This document shows, piece by piece, positions 16,674 through 25,246 of a DNA stretch of 51,541 nt; the first letter of the stretch is position 1, and the number at the start of each line of letters is the position of its first letter. Origin of the DNA: Candidatus Poribacteria bacterium (GTDB lineage: Bacteria > Poribacteria > WGA-4E > WGA-3G). The stretch lies in NCBI GenBank assembly GCA_022820835.1, contig JAJEET010000127.1, positions 1 through 51,541 of the forward strand, given 5' to 3'. Made by a program: the position numbers and the translations under genes. Under the pieces are notes generated by a model, which searched no databases, had not been told where the DNA came from, and saw nothing but the letters and a program-made list of their open reading frames with translations.

Positions 16674-17297
16674 ATGAAGCGACAAGTCCCTTTAGTTCTC
16701 TGCTTTGTTTTCGGGATTGCAATGATCTTCACACAATTCAGCCCGCATTCATTTTCACAAGGCATTTACGAGGAAGTTATCAGATGGGCATTGATTATTG
16801 GTCCTTTTGCGTTGGTATTAGCAACGGTAACACTCATTCAGACGCATACAGCGCGAATCCGTCGTCGAACGGAACATTGGCAGTACAGTTTTGTTGTCTT
16901 TGCCGGCCTTATTGTAATGGTTCTGATCGGTATTTTTTTAAAGCCACAGAACCCTATGTTTGAGTGGTTATACAACAACGTCCAGCTCCCGATGGATGCG
17001 ACAATGTTTTCGCTCCTCGCTTTCTTCATAGCGTCAGCGGCATATCGTGCTTTTCGCGCGCGGACGTTTGAAGCGAGCTTATTGTTGATTACTGCCTTAA
17101 TTGTTATGATGGGAAATGTACCCGTTGGAGATCTTCTGTCAAATGATACTGCTTCAAAAGCCCGGCAATGGATTTTGGATAACCCAAATCTCTCTGCCAG
17201 ACGTGGCATTATTCTTGGGGTTAGTTTAGGTGTCATCTCGCAGTCTATTCGGATTATATTAGGGATCGAACGTTCATACTTAGGCGGAGGAGACTAA
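16674..17297 (+). CDS. multi-spanning membrane protein of the fn3/DUF6754 module
   Basis: I do not recognise a named family. The 207-residue protein has a signal-like first helix ending SFSQG, then about five further hydrophobic segments (about 35-55, 70-90, 105-125, 130-150, 180-198) separated by short basic loops such as HTARIRRRTEHW. TAGGAGGT lies just before the ATG at 16674, so the longer open frame from 16632 is rejected. It starts eight bases after the first gene and ends three bases before the third. Context says it is a membrane subunit of the same complex. Confidence 0.75.
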   Translation: MKRQVPLVLCFVFGIAMIFTQFSPHSFSQGIYEEVIRWALIIGPFALVLATVTLIQTHTARIRRRTEHWQYSFVVFAGLIVMVLIGIFLKPQNPMFEWLYNNVQLPMDATMFSLLAFFIASAAYRAFRARTFEASLLLITALIVMMGNVPVGDLLSNDTASKARQWILDNPNLSARRGIILGVSLGVISQSIRIILGIERSYLGGGD

Positions 17298-17300
17298 CAA

Positions 17301-18104
17301 ATGCCGAATATAGATAGACGAATTGTTTTTATTTTAGTTGCGTTGGCGGTTATTATTCCGATGTTGTTATCCGTCAATTTACCCGTTTCAGTATCTGAAC
17401 CGACGCAGAAATTCTATGATTATGTGGAAGCACTTCCTGCGGGTTCAACGATCATGATAGCGTTTGATTATGGTCCCTCCTCTTTAGCCGAACTGAATCC
17501 TATGGCAAAAGCGTTGCTGAAACAGTGTTTCGATAGAGACATACGCGTCATTGCTATTACACTTGTTGTAGATGCGCCTACCTTGGCAAATGCGCTTATA
17601 CAAGAAGTAGCAGCAGAAAAAGAGGCGGTGGAAGGTGAAGATTACGTCTTTTTAGGCTTCCGTCCCGGACCGGTGCAAGTGATTCTTGGCATGGGGATAG
17701 ACATCGCCAGTGTCTATGATACGGATTACAACGGTACTGCTATTAGTGAGATCCCGATGATGCAAAACATTACGAACTATGACCAAATTGATCTTCTGGT
17801 CGATTTTGCCTCCAGCGATACAATAGAGTCATGGATTATCTACGCGAATGACCGGTACAACCAACAGATCGCCGCTGGGGTCACAGGTGTTATTATTGCC
17901 CAGATGTTTCCATATCTACAGACCGGACAGTTAGTAGGCTTGCTGTCTGGAATTTTGGGAGCGGCTGAGTACGAGAACCTCGTCGGTGCTCCCGCGAAAG
18001 GGATGCAATGGATAAATGTAGAATCGTTTGTTCATCTGTTGATTGTCATATTGGTGATCATTGGCAACATAACTTATTTTATTTACAGGACACGGGAGGG
18101 ATAG
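17301..18104 (+). CDS. membrane-anchored alpha/beta protein of the fn3/DUF6754 module
   Basis: The 267-residue protein has an N-terminal membrane helix (about 8-27), a soluble alpha/beta part (30-225) and a C-terminal helix (about 243-262). The soluble part opens with ALPAGSTIMIAFDYGPSS and contains RVIAITLVVDAPTLANAL, YVFLGFRPGPVQVILGMG and a late PYLQTGQLVGLLSGILGAAE. No known catalytic motif is obvious. The two-helix layout with a domain between them mirrors the first gene. RBS GGAGGAG precedes the ATG. Function unknown. Confidence 0.75.
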   Translation: MPNIDRRIVFILVALAVIIPMLLSVNLPVSVSEPTQKFYDYVEALPAGSTIMIAFDYGPSSLAELNPMAKALLKQCFDRDIRVIAITLVVDAPTLANALIQEVAAEKEAVEGEDYVFLGFRPGPVQVILGMGIDIASVYDTDYNGTAISEIPMMQNITNYDQIDLLVDFASSDTIESWIIYANDRYNQQIAAGVTGVIIAQMFPYLQTGQLVGLLSGILGAAEYENLVGAPAKGMQWINVESFVHLLIVILVIIGNITYFIYRTREG

Positions 18105-18108
18105 TTTG

Positions 18109-18768
18109 ATGGATTTCTGGAGTTTAATTGGAATTTGGGTTGCAGCGTTTCTGACTCTCTCCATCTACAGCGTTCTTTATCGAGACAACCCGTTCTACCG
18201 GTTTGCTGAACATCTCTTTGTAGGCGTGTCTGTCGGATACGGGATTGTTCTTTCTGTATACCAAGGACTTGTGCCTTTTGCCTTGAAACCGTTATGGGAG
18301 ACGGTAACAACTGGCGCGCCAGAAGGTTTCATTAAGCTAATCCCGATCTGTATTGGGCTGCTGTTTTTTGCGCGTTTATCACCTCGACATACATGGCTAA
18401 TCCGTTATCCGATTGCTATTCTTATTGGCTACGGTTCTGGGATCGCAATTCCGAATGTGCTACGTGCGAACATATTTGAACAGACACGCGGAACGATTGC
18501 CCCATTTGCAGAAATTGCTGCGGGGACGCTCTCTGGCTGGGGTGTTGTTGAGGCAATTCTTATGGTTGCCGGCGTGATCTGCACGCTCACCTATTTCTTC
18601 TTTTCCGTGGAACATCGTGGTCCCGTGAAATGGCTTTCAAAGGTCGGCATCGCCTTTCTCATGATAGGGTTCGGTTCGGCATTCGGAAATACGGTTATGG
18701 GTCGTGTCGCGTTGCTCATTCAACGGGTCGACTTTCTATTAGGCGATTGGCTCAGAATAATTTCTTGA
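18109..18768 (+). CDS. integral membrane protein, last gene of the module
   Basis: The 219-residue protein has about six hydrophobic segments with conserved-looking loops: YRDNPFYRFAEHLFVGVSVG near 24-43 and RLSPRHTWLIRYPIAILIG near 88-107. GGGAGGG lies nine bases before the ATG at 18109, chosen over the TTG at 18106. It follows the third gene by four bases and closes the module; downstream is a 200-base gap. I cannot name a family; a membrane subunit of an uncharacterised complex is inferred. Confidence 0.75.
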   Translation: MDFWSLIGIWVAAFLTLSIYSVLYRDNPFYRFAEHLFVGVSVGYGIVLSVYQGLVPFALKPLWETVTTGAPEGFIKLIPICIGLLFFARLSPRHTWLIRYPIAILIGYGSGIAIPNVLRANIFEQTRGTIAPFAEIAAGTLSGWGVVEAILMVAGVICTLTYFFFSVEHRGPVKWLSKVGIAFLMIGFGSAFGNTVMGRVALLIQRVDFLLGDWLRIIS

Positions 18769-18891
18769 GTTAGCCAACAGCAGTCAGCAGTCAGCAAAGA
18801 GGGAAACGGGTCTATCAAGTCTTTTTCTTACTGGAAACTGGAAACTTCTTCTAACGAATCTCTCTTTTTTTAACCAGGACGATTAGCCGAA

Positions 18892-18969
18892 ACGAAGTGG
18901 AGGCGGATAAACGGAGAACGACGCACCTACCGCGAAAACCCTAATCGAACCGCAAGGAAAAATTAAAAA
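18892..18969 (+). promoter_or_regulatory. 78-base leader shared with the 25147 gene
   Basis: The 78 bases before the ATG match the 78 bases before the dipeptide epimerase ATG on the other strand in ordered blocks: ACGAAGTGGA, GCGG, ACGGA, ACCTACC, CGAACCGCAAGG and ATTAAAAA directly before ATG. AAGG in CGCAAGG is the likely RBS. Confidence 0.6.
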
Positions 18970-19812
18970 ATGAAACTCGGATATAGCACATGGGGAATGC
19001 CCACCGTTCCTATAGACATTGCCATCCCTCACTTAGCGAACCTCGGCTATGATGGGATTGAACTCACCATTATACCACGATTTACGACTGAACTTAGCAC
19101 GCTCGATGCTGCGGAACGGAAACGGATTGCGTCTCTGTTAGAACAACATAACTTGGCACTACCCGCCATCGCTGCACATTCGAGTCTGCTGGATATGGAT
19201 CCAGAGGCACACGCGAAAAATATGTGGCGATTGAAAGGTGGCGTTGATCTGGCAGTAGAGCTTGCGCAAGGCGATGAACCCGCGGCTGTCAACACGACTC
19301 CGGGCGGCAAACCTGAGGATTGGGATAGAAACAAGGATTTCCTTGCGGAACGCCTCGGTGAATTGGTTGAATATGGCGCGTCGCGCGGCGTTACCATCGC
19401 TATGGAGCCACACGTCGGGGCAATCGTTGACACGCCTGCCAAGGTGCTTGAACTCCTCGAAATCGTTAACTCTCCTTATCTCAAAGTTAACTTTGACATC
19501 AGCCATTTCGATATTATCGGTATGTCAACGGAGGAGACGGTATCGGCACTGGCAGCAGTATCGGCACACACGCATGTCAAAGATCAGCGTGGTATTGCCC
19601 CGGATTTTGAGTTCCTGATCCCCGGTGAAGGTACTTTCGATTATGTCGGTTACCTCAAGGAGATGCAGGCACACGGTTATGACGGATTTATCACGGCTGA
19701 GGTGAGTTTTATGGTGCAGGCACGCGAGGACTACGATCCGCTCGCTGCTGCGACACTCTCTTACGAGACACTCTCAAACGCCTTCAAAGAAGCCGGAATC
19801 GAACGAGGATAA
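18970..19812 (+). CDS. sugar phosphate isomerase/epimerase, AP-endonuclease-2 TIM barrel
   Basis: The 280-residue TIM barrel matches the IolE/hydroxypyruvate-isomerase-like superfamily. Seen are MKLGYSTWGMP at strand one, LGYDGIELTI at strand two, AIAAHSSLLDMD, VTIAMEPHVGA with the metal-ligand Glu, LKVNFDISHFD, THVKDQRG, and GEGTFDYVGYLKEM near the end. The family isomerises or epimerises sugars or sugar acids; substrate cannot be read. It is two bases upstream of a sulfatase gene, so both probably act on one sulfated sugar route. The leader is shared with the dipeptide epimerase gene. Confidence 0.85.
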   Translation: MKLGYSTWGMPTVPIDIAIPHLANLGYDGIELTIIPRFTTELSTLDAAERKRIASLLEQHNLALPAIAAHSSLLDMDPEAHAKNMWRLKGGVDLAVELAQGDEPAAVNTTPGGKPEDWDRNKDFLAERLGELVEYGASRGVTIAMEPHVGAIVDTPAKVLELLEIVNSPYLKVNFDISHFDIIGMSTEETVSALAAVSAHTHVKDQRGIAPDFEFLIPGEGTFDYVGYLKEMQAHGYDGFITAEVSFMVQAREDYDPLAAATLSYETLSNAFKEAGIERG

Positions 19813-19814
19813 CG

Positions 19815-21218
19815 ATGGGAACTCCGAATATTCTTTTATTGATGACAGATCAGCAGCGTTGGGATGCGATGGGGTGCAGCGGCGGTTGGGTGCAGACCCC
19901 GAACTTGGATCGCATCGCGAGTGAAGGCGTTCAATTCACGAATTGTGTTACCACATCACCCGTCTGTATCCCGACACGGCTTAGTTTAGCGACAGGCTTA
20001 TATCCACATAATACCGGCGTTTGGAACAATATGGGACATACCCTATTGGCGGAAACGCCGACGTGGATGCAAGCGATGCGTGATGCAGGTTACCGGACGA
20101 GTCTTTTTGGCAAAACACATCTCCATCCACACGGTGGCGACTTGCGTGAACGCGAGGGGTTAATGAATGCCTACGGGTTGGACGATGTAAACGAAATCGG
20201 TGGACCGCGGGCGAGTGCCAGTACCTTATCGCACATGACAGCGATGTGGGAAGAAAAAGGGGTCTGGGAAGCATACCGCACCGACTATCGTGAACGGTTT
20301 AGCACGAAGCCATACCTTGTGCGTCCCTCAACGTTAGCACTTGAAGACTACGCCGATGTGTATGTCGGGCAACAGGCGAAGCAATACCTCCAGGATTACG
20401 ATCGTCAGGAACCGTGGTGCTGCTGGGTCAGTTTCGGGGGTCCGCATGAACCGTGGGATACGCCGGAACCGTACGCCAGCATGTACGATCCGGAGACGAT
20501 GCCTATAGCGATACCGCGTCCACCTGTCGGAGAACGTCCGCACGGACATTTAGATAGATTGATGGGGCGGATGAATCCGGAGTTTGAGCCCGGTGAGATC
20601 GGTAGGCTTCGCGCGAATTACGCAGGCAATGTAACGCTGATTGATGATCAGATTGGCGAGATCCTTGACGCGATTGCGGCGCGCGGTGAGTTGGATAACA
20701 CGCTTATCGTGCATACGTCCGATCACGGTGAAATGAACGGTGATTACGGACTGATCTATAAAAGCAATTTCCTGAACGGTGCGGTTCGGATACCGTTACT
20801 CGTACGGACTCCTAAGGCATCGGGGTTACAAACGTCTCCTACAGGGCGTATCTGTGATAGTCCAGTGGAATGGATTGACATCGGTCCAACGCTTGTTGAA
20901 TTGGCGGGTGGTGAATTGGCGCATCGTCAGTTCGGGAAATCGTTGTGTCCGGTGCTAACGCAACCTGAATCGGAACACCGCGATTTCGCGATCTCTGAGA
21001 TAGACGGTGAGGTCATGTTGCTCAATCGGGAGTGGAAGGCTGCGCTGAATGCAAATGGCGAAGTCTACCTCTTATTTGATGTGGAAAACGACCCTGACGA
21101 GACACAGAATCTCGCCGGTAGTGCTGAAGCTGCGGATATTGAAACGGCGTTGCGCCTGCAAATTTTAGAGCGACTTGTACAGACGCAACTGAGAAAGCCG
21201 ATTTATCAGCGGCGATAG
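19815..21218 (+). CDS. sulfatase (formylglycine type)
   Basis: The 467-residue protein is a type I sulfatase that hydrolyses sulfate esters. Near the N-terminus NILLLMTDQQRWD gives metal ligands; SPVCIPTRLSLATG holds C51-I-P-T-R55, the C-x-P-x-R site where Cys is turned to formylglycine. FGKTHLHPHGG supplies Lys and His, and TSDHGEMNGDYG (about 294-305) the remaining metal site. No signal peptide is visible, so the substrate may be small and intracellular or the start may be further off. It follows the isomerase/epimerase at two bases and converges with the SDR gene with a 1-base gap. The activating enzyme is not in the window. Confidence 0.93.
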   Translation: MGTPNILLLMTDQQRWDAMGCSGGWVQTPNLDRIASEGVQFTNCVTTSPVCIPTRLSLATGLYPHNTGVWNNMGHTLLAETPTWMQAMRDAGYRTSLFGKTHLHPHGGDLREREGLMNAYGLDDVNEIGGPRASASTLSHMTAMWEEKGVWEAYRTDYRERFSTKPYLVRPSTLALEDYADVYVGQQAKQYLQDYDRQEPWCCWVSFGGPHEPWDTPEPYASMYDPETMPIAIPRPPVGERPHGHLDRLMGRMNPEFEPGEIGRLRANYAGNVTLIDDQIGEILDAIAARGELDNTLIVHTSDHGEMNGDYGLIYKSNFLNGAVRIPLLVRTPKASGLQTSPTGRICDSPVEWIDIGPTLVELAGGELAHRQFGKSLCPVLTQPESEHRDFAISEIDGEVMLLNREWKAALNANGEVYLLFDVENDPDETQNLAGSAEAADIETALRLQILERLVQTQLRKPIYQRR

Positions 21219-21219
21219 A

Positions 21220-21933
21220 TTAGGCTCTGCCATAAACGGGTATCGCGGCACCGTTGATAATAGTGGCATCGTCGGAAGTGAGGAAACATATCACCTTAGC
21301 GACATCAGCAGGAGCGACCCATCGGTCGTGCTCTTCGTCCGGCATGGCTTCCCGGTTCGCGGGGGTATCCATGATACTCGGCATAATGGCGTTGACATTC
21401 ACACCGGAATCCATGACTTCGGCGGCTAACGATTCCGTCAAGGTGCGGACACCGCCTTTTGAGACACAATAGGCACTCAACCCCGCTTCGCCTTTTAAAC
21501 CGGCGCGTGCAGAGACGTTGATGATCTTCCCATAGTTCTGATCTGTCATGTGTGGGATTGCGGTTTTACAACAGAGGAAGACCGATTTGAGATTGAGGTT
21601 CATCATGAAATCCCATCTGTCCTCTTCAAGTTCCGCTGCTGGGATTCCGCCGACAAACCCGCCGACGATATTTACCAAGACATCCAGCGAACCGAATTGG
21701 GATATGAATTCCGCAATAGTTTTCTGGACTTCGGTTTCCTCGGTAACGTTTGCAAACAGGAAAGTAACATCTTCGCTGAGGTCGGGGTTGTATTGTTTGA
21801 AGCGTTCGACCTCTTCTTCAAATAGGTAAGTGACAGCGACCGTATCGCCTTGGGCGAGGTAGGCTTTTGTGACGGCACTGCCTAATATACCGGTGCCACC
21901 GGTGATAAGGACGTTTCGGTTCTGTTTTGTCAT
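21220..21933 (-). CDS. short-chain dehydrogenase/reductase (FabG-like)
   Basis: The 237-residue protein has the NAD(P)-binding GGTGILGSAVTKAY, NIVGGFVGG in place of NNAG, a conserved Ser (INVSARAG), and the catalytic SAYCVSKGG with the Tyr and Lys of the SDR Y-x-x-x-K motif. SDRs oxidise or reduce hydroxyl/keto groups. A longer frame starts at 21948, but its GGAG is the Shine-Dalgarno for the ATG at 21933, which is therefore preferred. The gene ends one base from the convergent sulfatase stop. Substrate unknown. Confidence 0.88.
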   Translation of the reverse strand: MTKQNRNVLITGGTGILGSAVTKAYLAQGDTVAVTYLFEEEVERFKQYNPDLSEDVTFLFANVTEETEVQKTIAEFISQFGSLDVLVNIVGGFVGGIPAAELEEDRWDFMMNLNLKSVFLCCKTAIPHMTDQNYGKIINVSARAGLKGEAGLSAYCVSKGGVRTLTESLAAEVMDSGVNVNAIMPSIMDTPANREAMPDEEHDRWVAPADVAKVICFLTSDDATIINGAAIPVYGRA

Positions 21934-22043
21934 TTTAGATTTCTCCATTCTGTTTAGCGGTTGTGTATATAGTGGATTTTACGATTGCCGATATAATTTA
22001 AATCGAGAGGTTAGCAAATTGTTTCTATCATCCTTAGAAAAAC

Positions 22044-22970
22044 TTAAAGTTTCCAAAGATCGTGAAGTATAAATGTGTCAAAGGTCTTTATTTTCCCTTG
22101 AAATCTCGATTCGTTAGCAACTGCTGGCGGATCAAGGTAATAAAGCGGTAAATCGCCAAAAACATGACAAAAAACCATATAGATATCTGACGAAAACGTA
22201 GAACCGATTCCGTCCTTGCCTTTTCGTTGGATGTCGTTGTGGTACAAGGCAACGTAATTCACCCGTCGAACTTCAAGTATCTTTTCAAGCACAAAGCGGT
22301 CAACAAATATAAGTTTCATTCTGTCCTTACTTGAAGTTTTAATCGATAAAATTGTATCTCTTGAATCTATCTGAGAACGAGACGAGCGAAGTGATCCGTG
22401 GGTGTTTATGATAATATCTATAGGAACATTATACTGGGCATTGATAGAGAGGTTCTTTACACTGAAGGTGAAAGCGTCATTAGCGATACCCAAACTCGAA
22501 AGGAGAACTCTAACAAAATCTTCAAAACGCTGACCAAAATTCTTCCTTGCAGCCTGAGAATCATGGGAGAGATCCAAAATACATCCTATTGACTGAACGG
22601 CAGTATAAAGAAGTTTAACTATCAAGTTTCCATCGGCAAGTTGTCTCGATTCCTGAGGTAAAGAATCCAAATTACCGTTAGAATCGTGCAGTCCTCTTAT
22701 CAAATTCTGAAATTGATTTTTGTACAAATCAAACTCAGTAATGTCCTTGAGAAAAAGAGTACCATTGACGGGTCGCAGATAGCGAGGTTCCTCCTGTGAA
22801 GCAGAGAGAGCAACACGGATAATATAGTGCTGGTACCTAGAACTACTTACCGGAATAGATTCACTGATTTCCAGAATAGATGACAGGCAGTCTCGTCCCA
22901 ATTCAAGAAAATCATCAAGAGACTGGATCTCTTGGCATGCCTTATGTATTAACTCATTGGTCTCTCTCAT
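22044..22970 (-). CDS. probable type II restriction endonuclease
   Basis: The 308-residue protein directly follows a DNA methyltransferase and overlaps it by 17 bases. It has a PD-(D/E)xK-like arrangement: FEDFVRVLL with E150, VPIDIII with D185, and DTILSIKTSSKDRMK with K211, which would bind metal and cut DNA. I cannot match it to a named enzyme. The frame stays open to a GTG at 23039 within the methyltransferase gene, but the ATG at 22970 is the better start. The region is visibly richer in A+T than its surroundings, suggesting transfer. The recognition site is unknown. Confidence 0.65.
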   Translation of the reverse strand: MRETNELIHKACQEIQSLDDFLELGRDCLSSILEISESIPVSSSRYQHYIIRVALSASQEEPRYLRPVNGTLFLKDITEFDLYKNQFQNLIRGLHDSNGNLDSLPQESRQLADGNLIVKLLYTAVQSIGCILDLSHDSQAARKNFGQRFEDFVRVLLSSLGIANDAFTFSVKNLSINAQYNVPIDIIINTHGSLRSSRSQIDSRDTILSIKTSSKDRMKLIFVDRFVLEKILEVRRVNYVALYHNDIQRKGKDGIGSTFSSDIYMVFCHVFGDLPLYYLDPPAVANESRFQGKIKTFDTFILHDLWKL

Positions 22971-23883
22971 GAAATAACAACGTTTGTTGGACAGTTTCTT
23001 CCTCTGGGTGTTTATCTTCCGCGTTACGCAATTTTTCACGACGTTTCATAAGTTTTTCTGCATTTATAGTCGTCTGATCTGAAGCAAACTGTTCAGGATG
23101 CTGTAGCCGTTCTTTGATGATATTGCAATAATCCGTGTTAATTTCGCAGCCAAGCCATCTGCGATTATACTGTTCACAAATCACATAGGTTGTACCTGAA
23201 CCGCCAAAGGGGTCGATAACTAAGTCTCCTTCATTAGTAGAAGCCAAGACAAATTTTTGGATTAACTCCAGTGGCTTTTGGGTGGGATGCTCTGTTTTTT
23301 CATCGGTCCCGTTGCAAAGTGTAGGTATTTCAATTACATCTCTGGGTTTAGCCCCGAGAGGATTTGGAGTCCAAATATACTCTTTTCCATTTCCATACTG
23401 AGACGTTGCAGCCTGTGGGTGATCTCGGTACTTTAATGTATGACTATTATAGGGAATTCGGACATCATCAATGTTAAAAGTGAATTTCTTACTCTTGCGC
23501 AGGTGCAAAATACTTTCATGGGAGCGGCCCCAATCTTTTCCGAGATTGGCTTTATTACGATAATACCAAGTCAGCCACTTGCAACCCACAAACATTGGAG
23601 ATGCCGCAACCTTAATATGTGCAAGAATTTCCGAGAACCCCATAATGTACATTGTTCCTGTATCAGACAAAATTCTATGAGCTTCCTTAATCCATTCTAA
23701 GCACCATTCCAAATACTGCTGCTGAGATTCAAAAGTGTCCCACTCAGCCTTTTTTATGTTATAGGGCGGATCCGTGAAAAACACCTCCGCTTCCCCAGTG
23801 GAACGTGTTTTAAGCCATGAGATACAATCTTCTTGGTATAGTTTGCCGAGATTTGTTTGAAAAAAAGATTCCATTTTAGACAT
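22954..23883 (-). CDS. type II DNA methyltransferase, beta class
   Basis: The 309-residue protein has the catalytic DPPY (D38-Y41) before the AdoMet-binding DPFGGSGTT (224-232), the motif order of beta-class N6-adenine or N4-cytosine methylases. TEHPTQKPLELI (197-208) is the usual linker before motif I. It methylates the host's sites so the paired endonuclease does not cut them. A consensus promoter lies upstream (23925-23953), with GAGG five bases before the ATG. It overlaps the endonuclease gene by 17 bases. Type and role are firm; target base and sequence are not known. Confidence 0.92.
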   Translation of the reverse strand: MSKMESFFQTNLGKLYQEDCISWLKTRSTGEAEVFFTDPPYNIKKAEWDTFESQQQYLEWCLEWIKEAHRILSDTGTMYIMGFSEILAHIKVAASPMFVGCKWLTWYYRNKANLGKDWGRSHESILHLRKSKKFTFNIDDVRIPYNSHTLKYRDHPQAATSQYGNGKEYIWTPNPLGAKPRDVIEIPTLCNGTDEKTEHPTQKPLELIQKFVLASTNEGDLVIDPFGGSGTTYVICEQYNRRWLGCEINTDYCNIIKERLQHPEQFASDQTTINAEKLMKRREKLRNAEDKHPEEETVQQTLLFHERDQ

Positions 23884-23924
23884 ATCTACCTCGCTTTATT
23901 CAATAAACAAGTTTTATTTTAGGC

Positions 23925-23953
23925 AGTATACCGTCAATTTTTGTGAATGTCAA
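23925..23953 (-). promoter_or_regulatory. promoter of the restriction-modification pair
   Basis: On the minus strand TTGACA (23948-23953), 17 bases, TATACT (23925-23930). The expected start is about 35 bases before the methyltransferase ATG. No C-protein-like gene or operator is seen. Confidence 0.7.
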
Positions 23954-24011
23954 GTTTTTTCAAAATTGAGGGACAGACATTATTTTGAGCGAAAACGTTT
24001 TAATTCAAATC

Positions 24012-24131
24012 AGGACTTAGGCGATTTTGGCTGTAGGCGGTTTTGTTAGATGAAAATTTTCTGCCAACCCAGCGTTTCTGGCAGCACAAACTAAAAGTTT
24101 GTGCTACAAAAAAGCATCATGCGTAAGTCCT
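24012..24131. mobile_element. MITE-like element, ends AGGACTTA/TAAGTCCT
   Basis: A 120-bp element starts AGGACTTA (24012) and ends TAAGTCCT (24131). Inside is a perfect 10-bp hairpin, AGCACAAACT (24083-24092) and AGTTTGTGCT (24096-24105), shared with the element at 13553. A second element with the same ends lies at 37142-37206. It ends just before the epimerase stop codon. Confidence 0.65.
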
Positions 24132-24139
24132 ACAAACAT

Positions 24140-25147
24140 TCATGTCTCTTGTGTAGTAACACCGATGCCGGGGCGTTCTGGTAGGATTAGTTTTCCGTTC
24201 TCAAGCGTTACGCCGGTGTATGGGTCGTTTGTGATGAGTAGATTGCCGTCGAGATCGGCGTAGTCTACGAGTGGGGTGAGGTGCGCAGCAGCGGTGATGC
24301 CGAGTGAACTCTCTATCATACAGCCGATCATGATCAGTAAACCGTGTGTACGAGCGACGTGTATCATTCGGTGTGCTTCAAGCAGCCCACCGCACTTGAC
24401 GAGTTTGATGTTGATGCCGTCAACACATCCGACGAGTGCAGGAATATCGCTGGCGCGTTTGACGCTTTCATCGGCAATAATCGGTAATTCTGAGTTTTCA
24501 CGGACGAATCTGAGTCCTGCCAAGTCACTCGGTTTTGTCGGTTGTTCGATTAATTCAACGCCGTGTTTCGCGAGTTCACGGATCTTGCGGACTGCTTCTT
24601 TCGGTGTCCACGCTGTATTTGCATCGACATAGATAGGTTTATCTGTCACGCTGCGGAGGGTTTCAATAATTTCTATGTCGCGAGGTGTTCCGAGTTTGAC
24701 CTTCAGAATCGTGTATGCTTCTGCTTGTCGGGTTTTCTCTGCCATGATCTCAGGTTCGTCAAGTCCGATTGTAAACGATGTGCAAGGTGTATTTTGTGGG
24801 TCAAGTCCCCAGAGTTGGTAGAGCGGAACGCCGAGTTTCTTGCCGAGGCGGTCGTGTAGTGCCATATCAATGGCGGATTTGGCTGCGTAATTGCCGCCGA
24901 GTACGGTTTCAGCGGCTGCCATGACATTGTGGATAGCGTCGAGGTTGTTCGTGAGTTCGGGTGTGATCGTTTCTAAAGCGAGGCGGACTGTCTCCACGGT
25001 TTCGCCATAAAACCGTGCGGGTGCCGTTTCGCCGATGCCACGGTCAATTTCTACAGAGACGACCTGTCGGTAGGCATCCGTTGCGCGCCTGGCAATTTTA
25101 AACGGATGTTTGAGTTGTAAGTCTGTGATTCGGGAGACGATATTCAT
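24140..25147 (-). CDS. dipeptide (L-Ala-D/L-Glu) epimerase
   Basis: The 335-residue protein is an enolase-superfamily enzyme of the muconate-lactonising group. Visible are ILKVKLG with K149 and K151, DANTAW with metal ligand D175, EQPT with E201, ADES with D226, INIKLVKCGG with K248, and the C-terminal DLDG typical of dipeptide epimerases. These epimerise the second residue of murein-derived L-Ala-D-Glu so peptidases can use it. It lies downstream of the cell-wall amidase, separated by a MITE and the shared 78-base leader. Family call is good; the exact dipeptide is inferred. Confidence 0.85.
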   Translation of the reverse strand: MNIVSRITDLQLKHPFKIARRATDAYRQVVSVEIDRGIGETAPARFYGETVETVRLALETITPELTNNLDAIHNVMAAAETVLGGNYAAKSAIDMALHDRLGKKLGVPLYQLWGLDPQNTPCTSFTIGLDEPEIMAEKTRQAEAYTILKVKLGTPRDIEIIETLRSVTDKPIYVDANTAWTPKEAVRKIRELAKHGVELIEQPTKPSDLAGLRFVRENSELPIIADESVKRASDIPALVGCVDGINIKLVKCGGLLEAHRMIHVARTHGLLIMIGCMIESSLGITAAAHLTPLVDYADLDGNLLITNDPYTGVTLENGKLILPERPGIGVTTQET

Positions 25148-25225
25148 TTTTTAATTTCCCTTGCGGTTCGTTCAGGTAGGTTGCTCCTTCGACCTGCCTT
25201 TCCGTAGACCCGCTTTCCACTTCGT
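25148..25225 (-). promoter_or_regulatory. 78-base leader shared with the 18970 gene
   Basis: On the minus strand this leader begins ACGAAGTGGA and ends CGAACCGCAAGG, then AAATTAAAAA before the ATG. It has the same length and block order as the leader at 18892-18969. Confidence 0.6.
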
Positions 25226-25246
25226 TCCAAGCTACGTGCTTGGGTT

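Noticed and set aside
15520..18768. The four-gene module as a phage-defence system
   Set aside because: No nuclease, nucleotidyltransferase, ATPase or other effector motif is visible, and the neighbours are housekeeping genes.
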